From positions 2,790,001-2,854,000 of the forward strand of contig JBHGNT010000002.1 of the NCBI GenBank assembly GCA_043228905.1: a stretch of DNA of 64,000 nt. The letters run 5' to 3'. This document shows positions 13,471 to 22,800 of this stretch, piece by piece (position 1 is the stretch's first letter; each line of letters begins with the position of its first letter). The notes beneath the pieces are model-generated. The model did no database searches. It saw only the letters and a list, made by a program, of their open reading frames with translations, and was not told the origin of the DNA. The stretch is from Azolla caroliniana. Lineage: Eukaryota; Polypodiophyta. The position numbers and the translations under genes were made by a program.

Positions 13471-16400
13471 TCTTTCCGGCAAACCCCCGCCCCCAAACCT
13501 TTGGGACTCCGATTCGTGTGAACATCCCAAGTGAGTTTTCAATCTGTTTATCCGATGTGGGTGACAACTCATGTCGACCATAAGTTGACCTTTTGTCCTC
13601 TCTGAATTTGTGGGTAGGTTAGTAGTGGGGCAAACTTATGTATTCCAATCAATCGCTCTCGAAAAACACAGATCACTTATTCAAATCACACACACACAAA
13701 GGTAAGGTAGTCCCCATTCGAAATAGATGTTTCAGGGCCAAACGTTATCATATATCTCCAACCTTAGTACTTGTCCCTAAAAGATACTTGCCCCACCAAC
13801 GCACCACAACACAAACACACACTAATTAGCTTTTTGAAGCACAAATCCTTTCCATGTTAAGCAGTATATCTTAATCAAAGGAGGATTTTTAGCTTGATTC
13901 AAACCCATATCTTTGATTGGACTTCACCTTCGGTTCTCGTTACTAACAGAACATTCTAGCTTTACATTGTCAAACTTATTGGCATCAAAGGATGAACAAT
14001 TAAGGAGACTTTAATAACAAAAAAAACTTAACGAATTGTAGAGAATTTTCCAGTGCATTGCAATGGCTTCATTGCCATTGGTGATAGTTGAGTCATTACA
14101 CCATCAAACTTTCTACAATCACTTTGTGACATATGGCAACATGGTCTTATACACATATTCACATTAAGCTTATGCTTGAACTTTGTGAAGTATTGTGCCT
14201 CATGGTTAGAGTTCTTTCGGTGGCCTTACATGATCTTTTGACGGGCAAGATAGTTTCAAGCTACATAAGGTAAATGTACTTCATAATAATAAGCACAATT
14301 ACATAATAGCTTATGTATATACTAAACTTCTGGTTAAGAAGGGTCGAGCTGAATGGACAAAGGGGTTAGAGAGAAAAAGGGGAGATAAGTTGACAGGTCA
14401 AAAGGGTTTGAGAAATGAAAATATAGCAAAAAAGACAAAAGAAGGATTTTAATGGATTTTAGAGAAACAAAAAAAGGTCGAGAGGACCACTGAGTTAGAG
14501 AATGATTTCATAGGCATGAGAAGGGGGAGAGAGCCAAAGAGATAAAAAATGAACTAGAGTGGTAAAATGGGTATGGAGAGATCCGAAGGGTAAAAGAGTT
14601 GAAAATGATTTTAGGGACATGAAATGGATGTTTAGAAAGGATTGTTCAATCATACAATACAAAAACAATGACAGGTAAACGATACCACTATCAATATACA
14701 ACATGATAACATAGTCATAGGCTATAGCAATACACTTCGAAAATTGAAAAGGTAGGATTTCAATTCACAATAAATGTATGGGAAACATGGTCAAAAGCAT
14801 CAAACCTATCCCTTTCCCTAATTGATGCAAAAGATATTGAAAAAAATGCTAGCTTTCATTGTGTATCCTAAAACACATGGCTAATCCATTATTAAATAAG
14901 TGGAAACCTAGTTAATGCAAACGTAAACTCTCATGCAATTATATGTGGTTGGTGCAGAAGCATGTTCCAGTGTATACTTAAAACCAAAAACCCTCAAGTA
15001 AACTATCTGTATATGTTTAAATATGGACAACTACACTTTGACTCCTTCAATGCCATGTCGTAAGTATTTGTCGAGTCATCATTATATTTCAAATTTCCAC
15101 CTTGAAAAAATTATTTGTATCTTCTACCATGACTACCAACAAAATAATTTATGCTTGAATATCTACACCGTCTATATCACCCTTCAACTTCTTCAAAAAT
15201 GTCAAATTCAAATGGTGACATGAGCTTTGTTGATAATGTCCCACATTAAAAGTAGGGTTCCACATCTATGACCTTGTGATGGAGTGGGTGGCTACAAAAT
15301 ATTGTTAGGTCTTGACACCTTAGACCAAGCATAAATGCCAAATCCTTCAATTCTTTGGGCCTTTAAGTTTGTTGCCACATCATTGAAGTTATTTTCACTT
15401 TGTACATGAAGGTTTTTCCCACTAATTGGGTGTGGTGTCACGTGAATAAGACAATCACACAACTGGTTTGGGTTGTGTTGACCATTTGAATGTGTCTTGA
15501 GGCCCATTAAACACAATGTTGCAACATTGATCGGACGACTTGGTTTTATGTCAAGCCAAAAGAGCAAGGAACATGTGGTTAAGTAGATGCATATGAAATA
15601 ATTGTATGAGAGAAGTGGATGAGTGGATGATTGAGAAAAACACATAGAATTAGGTGAGAAAGCGATCACAAGTAGAGACACGAAGAGGCTAAGTGCAACT
15701 TTTGGAGTGAAGGCACGAAGGCAACAGTGAGACATGAACCAATCGACAAGATAATAAGCATGTGCATACAACTCCTTGCTCATGAGTCATTGGTACCCAT
15801 GGCACATCTACTTGTGCACATTGGCATGCATGTTGTTGACTAGATCTCGAGCTTCTAACGTGACAATATTATAACTTTATTATCATCCTCATTGAAAGAT
15901 GTATCATCTACCTATAACTAAACATATATCATCACAGAATGTAGATAGATTAGGATGTCATGCATCATTGCATACACCATCTACAAACTCACACACATGC
16001 TCTTGGATTTGTGCCTCTACATAGACAACACCAACATGCTACCTTCTCATTGAGACAATCTTGAATGTCACGAAGAATTCTCATGTTTAAGATACTCGAA
16101 CACATTCTATTTTTGCTCAAAATCCAACAATAGGAAATCATAGGAATAGAGATAGAGATTATGTGTAGGCAAATGATTTAGAACATGTATTTCAAAGGAT
16201 AATCATAGGTATTAATTACAAATCCTTATTTATTTGTAAAAGAAGAAGAAACTATTCCTTGTTAAAGAACACATTGTCTTGAATTGTGTCCAAGTATCAC
16301 TTCCCCCAACAAAAGGTATGTACAAATTTATGTTAACTTATTTGTATATGTGAAATCAATTGCTTACATAGAAATTAAAAAGCACGACTTTTAGTTTGAG

Positions 16401-16569
16401 CAAATCAGGAGATGTTTGTCATTCACGTATAGATGGAAAATTTCTTCTTGCTAGGGGAAAGAAATCTTTTCTTGCTCGTTTTATAAGCATTATAAGTTTG
16501 ATAAAATTTTATCTTGTATATTAAAACTAAAAAAAAATCTAAGACTTTTGACGTTTGAGCATTGCTATT
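13471..16569. other. AT-rich intergenic region, no gene recognised
   Basis: No exon, RNA gene or intact element could be supported. A 163-residue open frame on the minus strand (15292-15783) has no recognisable motif. The stretch next to the copia RT relic at about 16.6 kb may be decayed retroelement sequence, but I cannot draw borders. Confidence 0.5.
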
Positions 16570-16690
16570 GGATTGAATGACTCCTCAAAATCAGATCCCT
16601 TCCTCTGCACATAACCTTTTCTTATTAGTCTAGCCTTGTATAACTCCACAGATCCCTCAAATTTGAACTTAGTCTTCTAGACGAGGGTTG
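16570..16690 (-). mobile_element. Copia reverse transcriptase relic
   Basis: On the minus strand about 38 codons stay open and read like the start of a copia RT domain: ELYKARLIRKGYVQRKG followed by SDFEESFNPIA, matching the family pattern ([10 protein letters not shown]..., D-[FY]-E-E-[TS]-F-x-P-[VI]-A). Flanking sequence in other frames is too decayed to follow. It is a short fossil of a copia element different from the two larger ones in the window. Confidence 0.75.
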
Positions 16691-16810
16691 TACTTTTAAC
16701 GGTCTCCCCTTGGCTTTCATGTGGGTTTCCACTTCAAATGCCCTTCATTTTACATTCAATTATACAGTGCACACCTTTATTTTAATGTTCTTATATTAGA
16801 AGCACCTCTC

Positions 16811-18900
16811 TTTTTTTCCCCAAAAAAACACTACTTCGCATTAGTTAGCAAATAGAATACAATAGAGTTTACCCAAATCCACAATGGGATCAACATATAC
16901 AACTTGGAGGAACACTCCAAAACTATCAAACAGAAAAAACTCAACCGATCCTTAACTCAAACTAACTAATGCACAACTCCCAACTAACTCTTTTCTAACA
17001 ACATTACCCGGGTAACATGACTATACTAACGCACGCTTGTGTCAGCTATACATACATAATTACAACCCATGTACAATATTGGGAGCCATCGGTGGAAATA
17101 ACCACCTAGGTTCCTGGTAATTCCACTTAGGCCTTGATGAAGATTTGACTAGCATGGGAGAGCTGCTCCATTTCAACAAGAACTTTGACCTTGCCCTTTC
17201 TACTTCTTCTAATTCCCCTTGAATCAAATCATACCGACCTCGCAACCAAGCCACAAGATCAAACCCGATATTTAACATCATCTCCATACATGAGAGCTTT
17301 TGCTTCTGAAAAACAAACTTACAACGCCCGATCCAGATGTGACAGGTCGTCAAACACGCCGCCATAAGCCAAATCTCCTCAAAAAATTCAGAATTTGTAC
17401 CTGGTCTCACCCTATCACATTGGAACTGCTACCACCCTACAGTATAAATCCATGTCCTGTGGGTTTAATCGTTCACCCCAGCTTTCCCCTTTTAGGGACA
17501 GTCGTATTGAGCCCCACACAACATTCCCTTTCACCCCACAGGCTACCACGATTCGAAGGCGTCTACTCCAAATGGTAATCGCCTCTGTACAATTCCAAAA
17601 ATAGTGAGAGATTGATTCCAAAGCATGTCCACATAACTTACAGCCAACCTCACCACCACGGGAGCTCAACCACTTGCATACAGGTACCGCCTTGGTGGCA
17701 TAATTTTTTCTAGCATATCCAATGCCCATAGTCTCCTCCAAAATGACTTCAAATCGTCCTCTGAAATGCGTTTATCCTTCCAACTATTGCGAATCATTAC
17801 AACACCCATGATTTTGGAGCCAATGATTCGTCTTCCTAGCTTGGTATTGTACTCAAAAAACTTTTTCAAGTTGTTTGTTCCTGGTGTCTGCCACCATACC
17901 TCCAATGGATCCCACTCCAACTCATATAAGGGCTTGTTATCAAAAAGCCATATTTTACAATCATGATCCAGTGTCTTAGGGTCTGGGTTCAATTGCCAAC
18001 ACTTACCCTCCAACACTACCCCCCACACTGCCAACCACCTACCATCATCTATCAATGAACTTAAGTTACCCCACAAACGATCCTCGCTAGTGGAGCACCT
18101 AGCATGGATAAGTTGTGTATCACCCTCACCTACAAACCAACATGACCAAACTGCCTCTTCCACAGTCAACTTACCTAATCCATCAACAACCCCATGTATC
18201 AACTAGGTTACCTTCTCTAGTATTCTAGTAATCCTACAACTAACAACTTGACCCACCCCCCTCTTCATGCTGAAGACCTCCCAATCGTGTATCGAACGAA
18301 TCTTGTACCCTAGCATCCTCCCTAAGGCAAGTACTTTTGTTGTCCAAGCATCATACCATCTTCGTTTCTAATCCTAGGGTTCCAAAACAACGGTTGTCGT
18401 AGCTATTCATCCAGTGTTTTCGGTTGCATTAAGACCAACCCTTCTCTTAAACTTGACCATGCCTTCATTATGGCGCGAACCACCCTATCCTCCATGCTAG
18501 CCGGTTCTTTCAACTTTAGAGTTGGACTGAACAACCACCATGTATTTGCCTGCCATGAACCACCATTCCTGGGACACCAAAGGTCAGTTCTATTCCTAAG
18601 GAGCACCTTCCACAATTCTAGTCCGGGTTGCAGACTTCGCACCAAAAGCTTACCAAGTAGAACCTTACTTTGGTGAACCGAATCCACCAATCCAAGTCCT
18701 CCCTAATTCTTTGTCTTAATTGAACAACCCCACGCCACTTTAGTTGACGTCATCTCATTGTCTCTACCCGACCACAGGAACCCTCTCACCATTGCCTTAA
18801 TATTTTTTTATGCAGGCTTTGTCTAACATCTAACATGCCACTGAATGCCACATGGTAGCCAACAAAATATGGTTCACCACCACAACCCTACCAGCAATGT
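16811..18900 (-). mobile_element. LINE 3' portion: RT C-terminus and zinc-binding region
   Basis: On the minus strand the sequence begins inside the LINE RT thumb region (AGRVVVVNHILLATMWH, just below 18900). It continues through a frame-broken C-terminal region (GSWQANTWWLF, about 18540; WWQTPGTNNLKKFFEYN, about 17860-17900). It then shows a zf-RVT-type zinc-binding motif (CKLCGHALESISHYFWNC, about 17590-17645) and the terminal piece HIWIGRCKFVF (about 17310-17340). Several stops and shifts break the frame. A likely 3' UTR with A-rich end follows down to about 16811. The upper end is cut exactly at the terminal inverted repeat of the 18901-20656 element. It is plausibly the 3' end of the same LINE whose ORF1 and endonuclease lie at 25620-27685. 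Confidence 0.85.
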
Positions 18901-19029
18901 GTTAACTCTTAGGGTTGGACAATGGCCTAACACAGGGTGTCTACAGAAGACACTTCACCAAAGGGGTGTTACGGCAACAGGATTAGACTCAACGATTAAT
19001 CCAACTTAATTAGGTTACTTAGCAGGATC
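18901..19029 (+). repeat. Left terminal inverted repeat (129 bp)
   Basis: Reverse complement of 20528-20656 with about five mismatches. It begins GTTAACTCTTAGGGTTGGAC and ends next to CTTAGCAGGATC. Confidence 0.92.
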
Positions 19030-19819
19030 GTCCTTCATATTCACACGCGTAAGATATAATAATGAATGCAGAACGGCAATTAACATAGAGAGATAACAAC
19101 ACTAAGCTTTATTAATTAACTGCTCCTCATTACATTGTATCTGGGCCTTTAAATAGGTTTCCGGTCTGTAGTACAAAACGGTGCCATCCTCACCTGTTCC
19201 GGATTCAGGGGCAAATGGGTCAACGGATTCCGATTGAAGCCATATAGAGGACCAATGCCCAAGAACCCATTTGAGCAAAGGACTGACGCCGGTGAGGAAA
19301 CAACAACCTGTGAGGGGAACGGCAACCACCAAGACGGAGGAGACGGCAAGCCGGTAACAAGGGAGAATGAGGCGACGGCAAACCGTAATGAGGCCGGTAA
19401 GGGTCCGATAGGACCAATGGAAAACTAACCTAACACCACATTAAAAAAATTAAATAAAAAAAAGAAAAGAAAAGAAAAGAAAAGAAAAAGCAAAGTAATC
19501 ATGCAAAAGCGAGGTATGAGAGAGAGCGAGGAGCGAAAAGGTACGTAGTGGGCATTTAAGCGCCACCACAGGACATAATGCTATTTTAGTACACGACGTG
19601 CACACACTCGAAAAAGGCACCAATGAGCACAGAGAAAAACCACTGCGCGTGGAGACCCTCTACTTTCGTGAACCCAGGAGCATAGAAGCACCAAGGCGCT
19701 GGAAGATCATCAGACGAGAACCTACGCACAGATAACCCCCGCCTTCTGAACTCTCTCTCTCTCACTCTCACTCTCATCACCAGCCAACCTCGCCACCACA
19801 ATCCGACCTCGACACAGAT
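19030..19819. other. Internal left part of the TIR element
   Basis: No coding exon is supported. On the minus strand there is a promoter-like TATTTAAAGGCCC near 19143-19155, followed about 40 bases on by AATAAAGCTTAG. An (AAAAG)n run lies at about 19455-19490, and a CTCTCTCACTCTCAC stretch just precedes the plus-strand ORF. The left half may be promoter or terminal sequence captured from elsewhere; this is inference. Confidence 0.4.
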
Positions 19820-20542
19820 ATGGACCCGCAAACGCTGTCGGAAGCCGCTAAGAAATGGCTAAAGCAACACAGGCTCGAGGGCTTCTTGACGATTATGGAG
19901 GTACCGCCACACAAAGAAGCCGACAAGGTGATCAAAGAAATCGACACAGAGGTCATAACGGATGAGGCGATCCGTGCGTTAACAGGCCTTCCGGAGGGAG
20001 GCATATTCACGATTGACAATCCAACCTCGGAGCAACTCATCAAGTATTTTGGTGAGTACTCCCTAGCCAGCAAGGGCTACCGGACACAGGGCGGCGTAGA
20101 TATGCTGTTCCGCGAGATTGCCCGTGTGCTCCACGAATACAGCCATGTGTACCCCAGACCCCCTATCATGCCGCAGAACCGAACAAGGATGATCATCGCC
20201 ACCTATGAAGGGATCAAGGTGGATTGGCTGGTATTGATCGCAGACGGTTTGTGTGCGGCGATCGAGATCGTCAGAGGAAAAGACGACAAAGAAGGCCGAG
20301 AAGGACGAAGGATATGGCACGCAGTAACGCAGTGGCTCACCTTGCTTGTGCCACCAGTCCAGCCCGTCTAGCCCAAGAAGCGGGGAAGAGTGGCGGACGA
20401 CACCCCAAAGAAGGCTTCCAAAAGACAACAGTTGTTGGCCTCTAAGGCCACTAAGGGGAAGGTGGCGGACGCGGAACAGGCAGGAAAGGAGAGCGCCAGC
20501 CGGAAGCGGCCAACGGATGCGCAGGAGGATCTTGCTAAGTAA
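19820..20542 (+). CDS. ORF of unknown function inside the TIR element, with one in-frame TAG
   Basis: An ATG at 19820 opens a frame of 241 codons ending in TAA at 20540-20542, interrupted only by a TAG at 20369-20371 (codon 184). The first 183 residues look globular, with segments such as AIRALTGLPEGGIFTIDN (about residues 51-68) and RTRMIIATYEGIKVDWL. The 56 residues after the TAG stay open and are strongly basic, with an SV40-like nuclear signal PKKRGRV immediately after the stop and KRQQLLASKATKGK further on. The segment order loosely resembles plant transposon-associated proteins of the Transposase_32 type, but I do not recognise it securely. The TAG may be a disabling mutation or a readthrough stop. 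The last codons overlap the start of the right TIR. Confidence 0.5.
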
Positions 20543-20656
20543 CCTAATTAAGTCGGATTAATCGTTGAGTCTAATCCTGTTGCCGTAACACCCCTTTGGT
20601 GAAGTGTCTTCCGTAGACACCCTGTGTTAGGCCATTGTCCGGCCCTAAGAGTTAAC
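20528..20656 (-). repeat. Right terminal inverted repeat (129 bp)
   Basis: Inverted copy of 18901-19029, ending CCCTAAGAGTTAAC. Its inner edge contains the final codons and TAA of the element's ORF. Confidence 0.92.
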
Positions 20657-20663
20657 ATTGGTA

Positions 20664-21345
20664 TTCGTGTTCCAGTCTCTGGTGAGGACCGCACATGGTC
20701 ACTCACTCTAGCTATTGTTCGTGTTCCAGATCCCGAAGAGGACCGACATGGTCACTCATGCCTGCTATTGTTCATGTTCCAGTTCCCGTAGAGGACCACA
20801 CATGGTCGCTCACACCCGTTGGTGTTCGTGTTCCAACTCTCGGCGAGGACCGACATGGTCTCTCATGCCTATTAATGTTCGTGTTCCATGTAAGGACCAC
20901 ACATGGTAACTCAAGCCCGTTGGTATTCGTATTCCACTTCCCGACGAGGACCACATGGTCGCTCACACCGTTCGTGTTTCCGATGAGAACCGCACATGGT
21001 CGCGCACATTCCGATTTCCGATGAGGGCCACACATGGTTACTCACGTCCCCTTGTGTTCCAGTTCTCAGTGCGGACCACACATGGTCGCTCACATTCTGA
21101 TTCCCAGTGAGGGCCACACATGGTTGCTCATGCCCGCTCGTGTTCAAGTTCTCGATGAGGACTGCATGGTCGCTCACTTCTGTTCGTGTTTCCTCACTCT
21201 CGTTCATGTTCCAGTTCCCGGTGAGGACCGCATGGTCACTCACGCCCGTTCATGTTCCCAATGAGGACCTCACATGGTCGCTCACGTCCATTAGTGTTCG
21301 TGTTTCAAGTGAGGACAACACATGGTTTCTCATGCCCACCACTTC
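20664..21345. repeat. Minisatellite, about 14 units of roughly 50 bp
   Basis: The unit resembles GTTCGTGTTCCAGTTCCCG, then (A/G)(T/A)GAGGACC(A/G)CACATGGTC, then GCTCACGCC. CATGGT cores occur about every 35-65 bases (for example near 20692, 20747, 20800, 20853, 20902, 20953, 20995, 21032, 21083, 21118, 21165, 21230, 21272 and 21321). Open frames through it encode repeated short peptides on both strands and are repeat-derived. It lies directly between the TIR element and the LTR-like segment. Confidence 0.88.
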
Positions 21346-21395
21346 CCTTTCACCCCTACACCGTTGTCGCGTTGTTACGCGCGTGCGTGGAGAAA

Positions 21396-21710
21396 GGCGG
21401 GACCACGGGGGTCTTGGACTAGGGAGTAGAGGAGAAGGAATCGGACATGGAATGGAAGCTTTGCTCAAGAAGGAGAAGAATGAACAAGAGCTTAACTTGA
21501 ACAAGAGGAAGATGGAGACAAGAAGATCAACAAGATATATTAAAACGAAATGAACGATTACAAAACGGTGGCCGCATTGGCCGCACCAAACTACTACTCA
21601 AAACCCTAACCCTAACCCTAACGCTCGACCTACGTGGTATACCTCGCACACTCAAAATAGGCAACCCCCACAATGGTGCCTTCTCTCTCCTTTTATAGCA
21701 CAAGGAGGGA
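21396..21710 (-). repeat. LTR-like segment, inverted copy of the solo LTR at 27686/33581
   Basis: Read on the minus strand it starts near CCCTCCTTGTGCTATAAAAGG (a good TATA box). It continues with GGGGTTGCCTATTTTGAGTG, GAGGTATACCAC and GTAGGTCGAG, then GCGGCCAATGCGGCCA, and ends near TCCAAGACCCCCGTGGTCCC. The plus-strand sequence at 27697-27870 followed by 33350-33567 has the same order of blocks. A TATA box early in a segment of about 400 bp fits an LTR or a promoter region. No partner in direct orientation was found. Confidence 0.7.
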
Positions 21711-21734
21711 AGACCGCTTACAAAAGTGAGACTA

Positions 21735-21765
21735 AAATATCCCCTTTCATTCAAAGGGGATATTT
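21735..21765. repeat. Perfect 13-bp hairpin
   Basis: AAATATCCCCTTT (21735-21747) is followed after five bases by its exact reverse complement (21753-21765). It sits just upstream, on the minus strand, of the LTR-like segment. Confidence 0.8.
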
Positions 21766-21847
21766 GCCTTGATTTGGGGGAGGGTGAGATTGATGGCCCT
21801 TAACTCCCACCTCCTCACAAACAACTAGGTACCTATGTACCGCATAG

Positions 21848-21849
<2 letters not shown>

Positions 21850-21889
<40 letters not shown>
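21850..21889. repeat. (CT)n microsatellite
   Basis: About 20 uninterrupted CT dinucleotides, between the GC-rich ORF region and the LTR-like segment. Confidence 0.97.
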
Positions 21890-21891
<2 letters not shown>

Positions 21892-22054
21892 GTGGATGTG
21901 CGTACAACCTCATCACCTTTATACCTTTATTACTATTACAAATACATTATGTACGTGTGCAACGTTGCATATCGCTCTTTGGCTCTCTTTGCTCGGGTTT
22001 CCGCTTGTGGACGAAAATCTTCACGACATCCGCCCCCACCTAACCGCACATCCT

Positions 22055-22800
22055 CTAGTATGTGCCAAAACATAGGGGAGAAAACACGAGATTTTTGGCC
22101 ACGACGACCGGCCGAGTCCTTAGCGTCCTCGTGGGCCCACCCGACTTTGTCTTCCACTTCGAGCAAGACCACCCTGTCCACACGAACCGCCGCCGCCTTC
22201 CGGCCCACCATCCTCGCCGAATGGTCTCGAACCGTCGGCGCCATCTGATCCGCCACACTCGACGACGTTCGCCGAGTCGTTGCCTCCACCCGATCCGCCA
22301 CGTCCACCGTGGGTCCTTGAACCACCGACTACATCCGACCCGCCGTATCCGATGCCCGTGCTTTCCTCCCTGTTCGGTCCTCCCGAACGCCGTCGCCGAC
22401 CCGGTTGCTCTTCCTTTGTCCGCCTCGTATATCCTCCGGATGCGCTCCCGGTCGCATGCCGGATTCCGCCCTTTGCGTGCCGCATACCTCGGCGTGCCGA
22501 CTCTCTCCGCTCCGCGCTGGCCTTCCGTAGGCTTTCCCCGTATGTCGATGTTGCCTTCCGAATGCGTGCTCGTGCTTCGGTCCTTCGATGACCCATCACA
22601 CATTTTTCGCTTTCCCCTTTTTCGCCGTGCTCTCTCGTAGTAGAGCGTATCGTCATCTCGACCTCCGTGTCGGTGTCCCTCGAGGCTCTCGTTATCGCCT
22701 CGACTCGACTTGCGCCCTCTTGGCCCGCTTGGCCTTGTATGCCTCCGGGAAGCCGTCGCGCTTTCTCTTCCCGGTGTATACCCCGTTGTTCTCCGCGCAT
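22055..22800 (-). CDS. GC-rich open frames of unknown coding status
   Basis: Two overlapping minus-strand frames (22120-22800 and 22055-22603) are open over 180-226 codons. The predicted products are dominated by Gly, Arg, Ser and Glu, with runs such as GGSRTHGGRGGSGGG, and show no recognised domain. High GC alone can keep several frames open here. The region lies just downstream of the gag-like frame and could be non-coding internal sequence of the same element. Confidence 0.2.

Larger units (their letters stand above)
18901..20656. mobile_element. 1.76-kb element with 129-bp terminal inverted repeats
   Basis: The two ends are inverted copies of 129 bp (18901-19029 and 20528-20656), starting GTTAACTCTTAGGG, with about five mismatches (about 96% identity). 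The left flank is LINE coding sequence. The right flank is the minisatellite at 20664. I could not find a clear target-site duplication (left flank CAGCAATGT, right flank ATTGGTATT), so one junction may be rearranged. Long TIRs and a single captured-looking ORF are reminiscent of non-autonomous Mutator-like elements, but the superfamily is not established. No transposase was seen inside. The ORF at 19820-20542 ends inside the right TIR. Confidence 0.8.

Noticed and set aside
12926-13581. Hydrophobic membrane-protein-like frames on the minus strand
   Set aside because: Phe/Ile/Tyr-rich text is the translation of the AT-rich array, not a gene.
15292-15783. 163-codon minus-strand frame
   Set aside because: No recognised motif, no splice context and AT-biased composition; treated as chance.
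20695-21553. Several open frames of 64-148 codons on both strands
   Set aside because: They run through the 50-bp minisatellite and encode its repeat; frames stay open because the unit lacks stops in several phases.
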